Assembly (NCBI RefSeq): GCF_014132155.1
Contig: NZ_BLJQ01000004.1
Location: 186,001-250,000 of the forward strand
DNA from: Gluconobacter sp. Gdi
GTDB lineage: Bacteria > Pseudomonadota > Alphaproteobacteria > Acetobacterales > Acetobacteraceae
Reading direction: 5' to 3'
Length of the DNA: 64,000 nt
The notes under the pieces are model-generated. The model searched no databases. It was not told the origin of the DNA and worked only from the letters and a program-made list of their open reading frames with translations. Shown piece by piece: positions 54,018 through 61,579 of the stretch; within the stretch, counting starts at the first letter, position 1, and every line of letters starts with the position of its first letter. The translations under genes were made by a program, and so were the position numbers.

Positions 54018-56373
54018 CTGTCACCCTCATGATCCGGTCTTCCTTCTCTCCTGCACCACCCAGCTCCGCCAGAGGCAGAGACAGTGTGACGAGTGTCCCG
54101 CGCCGTCCGGATGACGGATCGGGGTCCCGATCGGTGAGCTGAAGCATCCCGGCATGGTCCTCCATGATCTTTTTGACAATCGCAAGGCCAAGACCTGTGC
54201 CCTTCGCCTTGTGTGTCACATAAGGCTCGGTCAACCGGTGGCGTTCCCCAGTCGGCAGACCAATCCCGTCGTCTTCTATCCCTAGCAGGACATGCCCGTC
54301 CCGAATGTGCAAGCCCACCACAATGTGTCCAATTGGCTGCATCAGGGCGTCAGACGCGTTTTCCCGCGATTTTCCGCGGTCTGTCATGGTTATGGCATCT
54401 GCCGCATTCTGCAGAAGGTTTGTCAATGCCTGCCCTATGAGTCGCCGATCGCACCGAACGATAGGCCCTGAGGGCGGCAGATCCCGTGTTTCGAACACAA
54501 TGTCGGGATGAGCGTTTCTTTGCAGCACCAGTGCTTCACGGCAGATCCGGGAAAAGTCCTCGTTCTGCATCACGGGTTGTGGCATCCGTGCAAAAGCAGA
54601 GAACTCATCCACCATTCGGCCGATATCCCCAACCTGCCGGACAATTGTATCTACAAGCTGCGTATATGTGTCGGGATCGCTCTGAATTTCTTTCAGGAAG
54701 CGCCTTTTCAGCCGCTCTGCTGCAAGCTGGATTGGCGTCAAGGGGTTCTTGATTTCATGCGCCACGCGTCGGGCCACGTCAGCCCAAGCCGCTTTACGCT
54801 GCGCTGACTGAAGCGCCGTGATGTCATCGAAGGTTACGACGTATCCAGCGACATCCGTGCCGCGGAGTTCGGCCACAATCCGCACCAGGAGTGTTCGTCC
54901 GGCACCGGCACCGCCACCGTCACCAGGCCCTCCCGGGCGCTGTGCGCCATCTGTATCCACTTGAATTTCATCAGTATGGACGCGTTCCGGCGCCTGCCTT
55001 GCCTTGTCCAGCAAAGCTGAAAATTCCGGGACACTGACAGAGAGCCTCATACCGATCGCGGGTTGCAAATCCCGCTGGAGCACGACGGAAGCAGCCCTAT
55101 TCGGCAGTTCGATCACCTGTCCCCGGTCCAGACCAATGACGCCCGCCGACACGCCCGCCAGAACAGTTTCCGTAAATCGCCGACGCTCATTGATCTGATC
55201 GTAAGCCTGCATCAGTTCTGACCGCTGACTCTCAAGCTGGTCGGTCATACGATTGAAGGCCCTGGAGAGCCCCACAACCTCATCGTCCTTTTCGCGGCTC
55301 GTCTTTGCTGGCACCGGAACACGAACACCCAGATCGCCTTGGGAAATGCGCGTTGCTGCAAGAATGAGAAGGCCTAGCGGGTTTGCAATACGGTTGGCCA
55401 GCGCAAGCCCTGTCAACATGCCAACAGCCAACACCAGCAATCCCATCAGGCCGAAGATCACCACAACAGTGACCTGCGTTTTACCCCGATTGGCAATCAT
55501 GTGCTGGTAATCCTGCACGAGCTCGTTGGTACGCCGCATATGCTCGAGGACATCAGGATCGACAGGTCGGGTAATGACCAGCATAAGCCCCGAATTCCCG
55601 CCCAGCGAGACAATGGCGCGCACCATGCGCTGATCAGGGCGGTTGAGAATGGCGACGTCTCCCCCGCGTGCCATCTCCACCACAGACTTGGGCGGTAAAG
55701 GCGGCAGGGTATTCATGTCCGTCTTGCCAAGAAGACCACCGACACCCAGGACTTTGTCCGTGAGCGGATCGAAGACCTCCGCATCGGTCAAACCACGCTC
55801 GTAAACCTCATCGTCCAGCAGTTCCTGCAGACGGGATGGACTGTGGAACAGGTCTGTCCCGTGCGTGAACAGCTCATCGTTCTGAATAAGGATCAGCGTA
55901 TTTGCGAGGGCAAATGCTTCTGTACGGATATTGTCGTTATGCTCCCGCAAATACCCCGCAGCTACAGAGCGGGCCTCCGTCAGAGCATTACTGACGCGAT
56001 TGGAAAACCAGATCTCCACGCCGTAATGGAAGAATAGCGCTGCTACAGCTCCCACGACGATGGTCGGTGCAACAGCGACAATTCCAAACAGGGTAATGAG
56101 GCGCGCATGAAGCCTTGCACCGGCTAGCCCAAGCCGCCGTTCCGCCATCATGCGCCCGATCTGCACCACGCCTGCTGCCGTGATCAGCATGAGCATGATG
56201 AAGTCGAGCAGGAAGATGATGGCCTGCACCTGCGGACGATGCGCCAGTGACATGCCGCCCGCGAGAACGACAAAAGTCGCGAACGCCAGAATCAGTGCCA
56301 TGACGGTTAGAAGAACCACCCCGTTGGCGCTTGTCAGTCGTCTCAGCACACGCCCCGGAGAAAAAGAACTCAC
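54007..56373 (-). CDS. ntrY: NtrY sensor histidine kinase
   Basis: A 788-residue membrane kinase. Three membrane segments lie at ~17-115 and a fourth at ~300-325, bounding a periplasmic-type sensor region. HAMP (~325-390) and a PAS-like region (~405-535) follow. The kinase part has ARRVAHEIKNPLTPIQLAAE with the phospho-acceptor His near residue 550, and an ATPase domain (LLQNAADAI, GIEDDGIGLP, GTGLGLAIVKKIMEDH). A Gly-rich insert (RPGGPGDGGGAGAG) sits inside the PAS region. It overlaps ntrX by 11 nt and the upstream ntrC remnant by 4 nt. Confidence 0.95.
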   Translation of the reverse strand: MSSFSPGRVLRRLTSANGVVLLTVMALILAFATFVVLAGGMSLAHRPQVQAIIFLLDFIMLMLITAAGVVQIGRMMAERRLGLAGARLHARLITLFGIVAVAPTIVVGAVAALFFHYGVEIWFSNRVSNALTEARSVAAGYLREHNDNIRTEAFALANTLILIQNDELFTHGTDLFHSPSRLQELLDDEVYERGLTDAEVFDPLTDKVLGVGGLLGKTDMNTLPPLPPKSVVEMARGGDVAILNRPDQRMVRAIVSLGGNSGLMLVITRPVDPDVLEHMRRTNELVQDYQHMIANRGKTQVTVVVIFGLMGLLVLAVGMLTGLALANRIANPLGLLILAATRISQGDLGVRVPVPAKTSREKDDEVVGLSRAFNRMTDQLESQRSELMQAYDQINERRRFTETVLAGVSAGVIGLDRGQVIELPNRAASVVLQRDLQPAIGMRLSVSVPEFSALLDKARQAPERVHTDEIQVDTDGAQRPGGPGDGGGAGAGRTLLVRIVAELRGTDVAGYVVTFDDITALQSAQRKAAWADVARRVAHEIKNPLTPIQLAAERLKRRFLKEIQSDPDTYTQLVDTIVRQVGDIGRMVDEFSAFARMPQPVMQNEDFSRICREALVLQRNAHPDIVFETRDLPPSGPIVRCDRRLIGQALTNLLQNAADAITMTDRGKSRENASDALMQPIGHIVVGLHIRDGHVLLGIEDDGIGLPTGERHRLTEPYVTHKAKGTGLGLAIVKKIMEDHAGMLQLTDRDPDPSSGRRGTLVTLSLPLAELGGAGEKEDRIMRVTDGT

Positions 56374-57098
56374 TCGTCACTTCCCTTTGGAACCGTAATA
56401 TCCAGTTCCCTGATTTTCTTGCGCAACGTGTTGCGGTTCAGCCCAAGCATGGCGGCCGCGCGAAGCTGGTTCCCGCCTGTTCTCCGCAGGACCATGGTGA
56501 TAAGCGGCCGCTCGACTTCCCCCACCACGCTGGCATGCAGATCACCCGCATCATTTTCCAGACCCGTCTCAAAATACTCAATCAACGGACGTTCGAGAGC
56601 CCGTGCCAGCCCCCGTGGCCGATCATTTTTAGTGCCTGGCAGACGACAGACCGCACTAATGCGCTCAGGTCCGAGGCGCTGCGACGGCTCGAATGCGGCC
56701 AACCAGCGATGCAGACCGCTTTGAAAATTACCCTGCCGCAGCAGAAGGGTCAGGTCATGCCTGCTGGCGGCAATCACACGCAGATCCGTCTCCGGACGCT
56801 CAATCTCCGAAACAAACCGGACCTGTAACGCAGGGCACAGGCAGTCAATCTCATCGACAAGCAGAGTCCCGCCCTGCGCCTGCTCGAACCAGCCGCTTTC
56901 ACGCCCTCCGAACAGAGCATCTTCGCGCAGTGCACAGGGGGTAGCTGTCAGCGCCGCGACCACAAATGGCTGCTGCGCCCGAACACTATGCGTGTGCAGT
57001 CGACGCGCCACGTCCTGACGATCAAGCCGGGATGCCCCATACAGAAACATCGGACGGCATGCTTCATCCGCCAGCAAGGGCTCAGCCTGCATCACCAT
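56370..57098 (-). CDS. NtrC-like remnant: no receiver, degenerate AAA+, intact Fis-type HTH
   Basis: A 242-residue protein in the place where ntrB-ntrC normally stand. The receiver domain is absent. The P-loop region (LYGASRLDRQDVARRLH, ~19-35) lacks the GKS/T of Walker A. The Walker B-like GGTLLVDEID (~77-86) remains. The GAFTGA loop is deleted (ALFGGRESGWFEQ), and the arginine-finger part is gone. The C-terminus is convincingly NtrC: GEVERPLITMVLRRTGGNQ and AAMLGLNRNTLRKKIRELDI. It may bind DNA without activating sigma-54. The frame is open and overlaps ntrY by 4 nt, so it is kept and likely expressed. The Met at residue 3 has the better ribosome binding site. ntrB is missing. Confidence 0.85.
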   Translation of the reverse strand: MVMQAEPLLADEACRPMFLYGASRLDRQDVARRLHTHSVRAQQPFVVAALTATPCALREDALFGGRESGWFEQAQGGTLLVDEIDCLCPALQVRFVSEIERPETDLRVIAASRHDLTLLLRQGNFQSGLHRWLAAFEPSQRLGPERISAVCRLPGTKNDRPRGLARALERPLIEYFETGLENDAGDLHASVVGEVERPLITMVLRRTGGNQLRAAAMLGLNRNTLRKKIRELDITVPKGSDE

Positions 57099-57119
57099 CC
57101 CTGACTAAACCTTGGCCGG

Positions 57120-58211
57120 TCAGGCTGCTTCACTGCATCCATCACGCGGCATGCTGCCGGCTGGTCCGTTCTCACGGTCCCGGACAACGCCCGCTTCGAT
57201 GTTCCGGTCATAGAACTCTTCCAACATGGAGATTGCTTCCGGCGCGTTATCCACACGATTAATGGCGGAACGGAATGTTGCAGAGCCGGGCAGACCGCCG
57301 GAGTACCAGGACACATGCTTGCGCGCCAGACGCAGACCGGGGCGCTCCCCGAAATGATCCAGCATCATCCTGTAGTGACGCAGGGCAATGGACTTTTCCG
57401 TTGCCAGATCCGGGTCCGGAACGTCCTGCCCGGTTTTCAGGGACTGAGCCACCTGCGCCGTGAACCACGGACGGCCATAACACCCTCGCCCGATCATCAC
57501 GCCATCCGCGCCAGACTGATGAAGTGCCTCACGTGCATCACGGATCGTATTGATGTCGCCATTCACGATCACCGGCAGACCCACAGCATCCTTCACGGTC
57601 TTTACGAAACGCCAGTCTGCAGTTCCGTTATAGAACATCTGACGGGTGCGCCCATGAACCGTCACGAGCCGGATTCCGCTCTCTTCCGCAATTTTCGCAA
57701 GCCGTGGTGCATTGAGGGAGTCGTGATCCCAGCCCATCCGCATCTTGAGCGTCACGGGAACGTTCACGGCCCTTGCCGTAGCCTCAAGAATCTTTCCAGC
57801 CTGCACTTCGTCCCGCATCAGGGCGGAACCCGCCATCTGGCCGATCGCGACCTTCTTCACAGGGCAACCGAAATTGATGTCGATGAGGTTTGCACCGCCA
57901 TCGACCGCAATTTTCGCAGCCTGCGCCATCGCATCCGGATCACACCCTGCGAGCTGAACCGCATTCGGGCCATTCCCGGCCGAACGCGCCATGCGCATGG
58001 TGTTCTCGTTCTCCCGGATCATTGCCCAGGATGCGATCATTTCAGACACTACCAGTCCCGCGCCAAGGTCGCGCGCAAGCTGGCGGAACGGCAGATCCGT
58101 AACCCCTGAAAGCGGAGCAAGGATCACCGGATCTTCGATCACTACGCCCTGGCCAAGATCAATGGGCGCGAGAACGCGGTTCGGGGGAGCGGAAGAGGAG
58201 GAAGCTGTCAT
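57120..58211 (-). CDS. dusB: tRNA-dihydrouridine synthase
   Basis: Reduces uridines in the tRNA D loop with FMN and NADPH. The 363-residue protein has the start of the barrel [20 protein letters not shown] and [17 protein letters not shown]. The catalytic cysteine is in [10 protein letters not shown], followed by [23 protein letters not shown] and [13 protein letters not shown]. In alphaproteobacteria it leads the ntrBC-ntrYX locus (formerly nifR3). Here the next gene, 21 nt on, is the ntrC remnant. Confidence 0.95.
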   Translation of the reverse strand: MTASSSSAPPNRVLAPIDLGQGVVIEDPVILAPLSGVTDLPFRQLARDLGAGLVVSEMIASWAMIRENENTMRMARSAGNGPNAVQLAGCDPDAMAQAAKIAVDGGANLIDINFGCPVKKVAIGQMAGSALMRDEVQAGKILEATARAVNVPVTLKMRMGWDHDSLNAPRLAKIAEESGIRLVTVHGRTRQMFYNGTADWRFVKTVKDAVGLPVIVNGDINTIRDAREALHQSGADGVMIGRGCYGRPWFTAQVAQSLKTGQDVPDPDLATEKSIALRHYRMMLDHFGERPGLRLARKHVSWYSGGLPGSATFRSAINRVDNAPEAISMLEEFYDRNIEAGVVRDRENGPAGSMPRDGCSEAA

Positions 58212-58339
58212 GACACTGTTAATTTACCGATGCACTCTCTCAAGCGCAAACGGTCCTTTGCCACGAAACCGTTAATGCCCCTGAAACGCTATCGACTTGC
58301 ATCTCTTTCATACTTTGCAATGCGACGCAGGAGGTTTTC

Positions 58340-59149
58340 ATGCCCCACATCACCGCGAGCGACGGAACACGCATTCATTACGAAGAACAGGGGCATGGAC
58401 GCCCCCTCGTCCTGATCCACGGATGGACATTTTCTGGCCGGTTTTTCCACCGCAACGTCGAAGCCCTGTCCGAGCATGCACGTGTCATCACCATGGATCT
58501 GCGCGGACACGGACGCTCGGACAAACCAAAACACGGTTACCGCATCGCAAGACTAGCCGCAGACCTGCGAGACCTGATTGGTGCATTGAACCTAAAGGAT
58601 GCGACCGTTCTGGGCTGGTCCATCGGGTGCCCCGTTATCTGGTCCTATCTGGAACTGTTCGGGCAGGATCGGCTCAGAAGCGCCATTTTCGTTCAACAGA
58701 CGCCGAAACAGTATTACTCTCCGGAATGGAAGCTGGGTCACGCAACCTGCTACGATCAGGCCGGTCTGGCTTATCTTCAGCAGCAGGTTTTTCTGGATGC
58801 TGAAAACTTTGACCGCGGCAATCTGGCAGACTGCCTGAGCCGGGACATTCCAGAAGACGAGAAAGCTTTCCTGCTTCGGGAAATGGCCGCCAGCCCGGAC
58901 TATGCCCGCGCCGCCATGATGGCCGATCACACCACACAGGACTGGCGGGACGTTTTGCCGCACCTCAAACTGCGATCCCTTATGATGGTCGCGGAGAAGG
59001 ACAAAATCCTGCCCGCAGGGGGGCCAGCCTGGGTGGCCGATCATATGCCGAACTGTGAAGCCGTTTTCTTTAAGGATAGCGCGCACATGGTCTTCATCGA
59101 CGAAACCGAAAAATTCAATCGGACCGTTATCGAGTTCCTGAAAGGCTGA
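58340..59149 (+). CDS. Alpha/beta hydrolase
   Basis: A 269-residue cytosolic hydrolase. The oxyanion-hole motif is LIHGWTFSG at ~25-33, the nucleophile is Ser94 in GWSIGC, and the catalytic histidine is His249 (DSAHMVFID), with an acidic residue near 216. It is closest in pattern to non-heme chloroperoxidase/esterase-type enzymes. GCAGGAGG precedes the ATG. The stop is 5 nt before the next gene, so the two are co-transcribed. Substrate unknown. Confidence 0.88.
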   Translation: MPHITASDGTRIHYEEQGHGRPLVLIHGWTFSGRFFHRNVEALSEHARVITMDLRGHGRSDKPKHGYRIARLAADLRDLIGALNLKDATVLGWSIGCPVIWSYLELFGQDRLRSAIFVQQTPKQYYSPEWKLGHATCYDQAGLAYLQQQVFLDAENFDRGNLADCLSRDIPEDEKAFLLREMAASPDYARAAMMADHTTQDWRDVLPHLKLRSLMMVAEKDKILPAGGPAWVADHMPNCEAVFFKDSAHMVFIDETEKFNRTVIEFLKG

Positions 59150-59154
59150 TTCCG

Positions 59155-60000
59155 ATGTCCCTGCCCTTTCTGTTCGGCATGAACGAATTTACCACCCAGC
59201 CCTGGTCCTTCGAAGAAGATGTCGCACGCTACAAAGCAGCAGGCGTACAGGCAATCGAGATCTGCGAAGCGAAGCTGGACCCTGCACGCATCCATGAACA
59301 GATGTCTCTTGCTGCCAACAGCGGCATGACCATCAGCGCCATTCAGCCTTCTGTCCGTACCTTCTTCGACAGCCGGATGGCCCCTGAACCAACCGACCCG
59401 GCCCAGCGTGCAGCATGCCTCAGGAAAAGCCTTGAGACTCTTGCGCCCTATGCGCCCGGCGCCGTTTTTGTCACCAACACAGGCGCTCCACCCAATGGGA
59501 ACATGCATCGCGTCATGGATGAGACCGCACGTTATCTGCGAGACTTGTGCCCGCTGGCGGCTGATCTGGGCGTTTCCCTGTCGCTGGAGCCGCTAAATCC
59601 CACATCCGTCAATGTTGAGAGCGCAATCTGGACGATAGAGCAGGCCCTGGAGATCATTGATGGTGTTGGCCACCCAGCGATGGGCCTTTGCCTGGATTAC
59701 TGGAACATCTGGCAACAAGACGACGTCTGTGGTGCCATTCGGAAAGCTGGCAAGAAAATCAACGTTCTTCAGGTGAGCGACTGGCGGACGCCATATTCTG
59801 CCACGGATCGGCTCATTCCCGGCGATGGCGTCATTCCTCTGCATGACATGCTTCGCGCCACCTGGGAGGCGGGCTTTCGTGGAGCCTGCACCGTCGAAAT
59901 TTTCTCGTCAGAGGTTCCGGACAGTCTCTATGACGGAGATCTCGAGGCTCTTATCAGTCAATCACGCAAGGGACTGGAGAATGCCTGGAACAAGGCCTGA
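59155..60000 (+). CDS. Sugar phosphate isomerase/epimerase (xylose isomerase-like TIM barrel)
   Basis: A 281-residue protein of the AP-endonuclease-2/xylose isomerase-like barrel family. Landmarks are FGMNEFTTQPWSFEEDVARY, QAIEICEAKLD, GVSLSLEPLNPTSVN with the metal-type Glu, LCLDYWNIWQQDD, and GACTVEIFSSEVPDS with a second Glu. It follows the alpha/beta hydrolase by 5 nt. Activity could be isomerisation or epimerisation of a keto sugar, or a myo-inositol-type reaction; the sequence does not decide. Confidence 0.86.
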   Translation: MSLPFLFGMNEFTTQPWSFEEDVARYKAAGVQAIEICEAKLDPARIHEQMSLAANSGMTISAIQPSVRTFFDSRMAPEPTDPAQRAACLRKSLETLAPYAPGAVFVTNTGAPPNGNMHRVMDETARYLRDLCPLAADLGVSLSLEPLNPTSVNVESAIWTIEQALEIIDGVGHPAMGLCLDYWNIWQQDDVCGAIRKAGKKINVLQVSDWRTPYSATDRLIPGDGVIPLHDMLRATWEAGFRGACTVEIFSSEVPDSLYDGDLEALISQSRKGLENAWNKA

Positions 60001-60002
60001 CA

Positions 60003-60218
60003 TCAGCCAGTCGGACCAATTTCCAGCCGATGCCGGGTCATGCCGGCATCCGTGATCACAAAACGACCGTCTTCGCGCAGGCGAACGAACCCCATGCGCT
60101 CCAGGCGCTCAAGGCAGGGCTGGTCACGCAGACCTGTTGGCCGCCCTGCATCGCCACAAAGCAGAAGTCGGTGCAGGGTCGAGCGGCAACATGTTTCTAG
60201 ATAGGGTTCTTCCCACAT
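60003..60218 (-). CDS. Small unknown protein (winged-helix-like)
   Basis: A 71-residue protein that starts at the ATG at 60218 (MWEEPYLETCCRSTLHRLLL). The second half looks like a small winged-helix or MarR-like fragment (CLERLERMGFVRLREDGRFV, then ITDAGMTRHRLEIG). The longer open frame upstream to 60776 is an antisense shadow of pyrD. The stop faces the isomerase gene 2 nt away, and the start is divergent from pyrD. No strong ribosome binding site is visible. I recall similar short proteins in Acetobacteraceae but cannot confirm it. Confidence 0.6.
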   Translation of the reverse strand: MWEEPYLETCCRSTLHRLLLCGDAGRPTGLRDQPCLERLERMGFVRLREDGRFVITDAGMTRHRLEIGPTG

Positions 60219-60321
60219 TGTTTCGCGTCTATCGCGTCCCCATGCTCCCGCCAACCCCTCTCCCCTCACGTTCTGCCCCACCACGTGCACGCTGCTCAGG
60301 TTTGCGGTAAGGGAAAGACTC

Positions 60322-61395
60322 ATGATTGATCTTGGAAAACTGGCCACGCCCCTCCTGCATCGCTTCGATCCGGAGACGGCGCACGAGCTTGCCATAAACT
60401 CCATGGCCCTTGGGCTGGGAGGGTCTGCTCCGAAAGACGTACCGGCACTTGCCACCCGCGCTTTCGGACTCCGCTTTCCGAACCCAATTGGTCTGGCTGC
60501 GGGTTTTGACAAAAATGCGCGCGCCGTTCGCCCCTTGGCCAAACTCGGATTCGGCCATGTGGAAGCGGGCACCGTCACACCACGACCGCAGCCGGGAAAT
60601 CCCCAACCGCGCCTGTTCCGCCTGCCGGAAGACGGCGCGATCATCAATCGCATGGGGTTCAACGGCTGCGGGATTGACCGGTTCTGCCGCAATCTCGCAC
60701 GCCTGCATCGCCCGATGCCTAATGGCCGCACACGCGGTGCGACAGTGCCTCTGGGCGCGAACATCGGCATTAACAAGATCGGCGCAGAGCCTCTGCGGGA
60801 TTATCCGGAACTCGTCTCCCGCGTCAGTCCTTATGTGGACTACGTGACGATGAACCTGTCCTCACCCAACACACCCGGCCTGCGGGACCTTCAGTCCGCC
60901 CAGATGCTGACGGACCTGCTGAGTGCCATCAACACGCGCAACCCGGATCGTCTGCCTCTGCTGGTCAAGCTGGCTCCAGACATGGACGACAGCTCCTACG
61001 AGCCCATTCTTGAGGCTGCCATTGCGGGCGGGGCACAAGGACTAATCCTGACCAACACGACAATTGCCCGCCCAGCAAGTTTAACGAGCCCATTGGCAGC
61101 CGAGACCGGTGGCCTGTCTGGCAGACCTCTGGCATCCCGGTCGCGTGAAGTTCTCAAGGTTGTCTCAAACCTGAACAAGGGCCGCATCGCGCTCATTTCC
61201 TGCGGTGGTATCGAAACAGGAGAAGACGTGCTGGACCGTATCCGTATGGGTGCGGACATGGTCCAGATCTACACGTCTTTCGTGCTCCAGGGGCCCGCTC
61301 TTCTCAGTCGCCTTAAGACGGAACTTCTGAATGCCATGCGTCGGGAAGGGTTCGAAACCATTGCAGACGCACACGGGACCGCTCTTTCCGTCTGA
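60322..61395 (+). CDS. pyrD: Dihydroorotate dehydrogenase (quinone), class 2
   Basis: Oxidises dihydroorotate to orotate with FMN and quinone at the inner membrane, the fourth step of pyrimidine synthesis. The 357-residue protein has the N-terminal amphipathic helices (PLLHRFDPETAHELAIN), then NPIGLAAGFDKNARAV, VEAGTVTPRPQPGNPQPRLF and the class 2 serine in MNLSSPNTPGLRDLQ. It continues LTNTTIARP and GGIETGEDVLDRIRMGADMV. It is followed by a strong terminator. Confidence 0.97.
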   Translation: MIDLGKLATPLLHRFDPETAHELAINSMALGLGGSAPKDVPALATRAFGLRFPNPIGLAAGFDKNARAVRPLAKLGFGHVEAGTVTPRPQPGNPQPRLFRLPEDGAIINRMGFNGCGIDRFCRNLARLHRPMPNGRTRGATVPLGANIGINKIGAEPLRDYPELVSRVSPYVDYVTMNLSSPNTPGLRDLQSAQMLTDLLSAINTRNPDRLPLLVKLAPDMDDSSYEPILEAAIAGGAQGLILTNTTIARPASLTSPLAAETGGLSGRPLASRSREVLKVVSNLNKGRIALISCGGIETGEDVLDRIRMGADMVQIYTSFVLQGPALLSRLKTELLNAMRREGFETIADAHGTALSV

Positions 61396-61431
61396 AGCCT
61401 GCGTCTCGTTTCAAAAAACGTTATCAATACC

Positions 61432-61469
61432 AGCGCCTTTGCCCAGTCTGGCAGAGGCGCTTTCTTTTT
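61432..61469 (+). terminator. Terminator of pyrD
   Basis: A 12-bp stem (AGCGCCTTTGCC / GGCAGAGGCGCT, one G-T pair) with loop CAGTCT, followed by TTCTTTTT. It lies 36 nt past the pyrD stop. Confidence 0.88.
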
Positions 61470-61579
61470 GCTCGCCAGCCGAAAAAGACCCCGATCGTCG
61501 CCTCTGCAAGGCTTTCCTGAACCTTGTGGCTCTTCGGATCGTTAAAACCCAACATCAAAACCAGGAGTGAAAGCCCCAC

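Noticed and set aside
57315-58109. Plus-strand open frame opposite dusB
   Set aside because: The minus strand encodes complete DusB.
60219-60776. Upstream part of a minus-strand open frame over pyrD
   Set aside because: It is antisense to conserved PyrD sequence. Only the last 71 codons look like protein.
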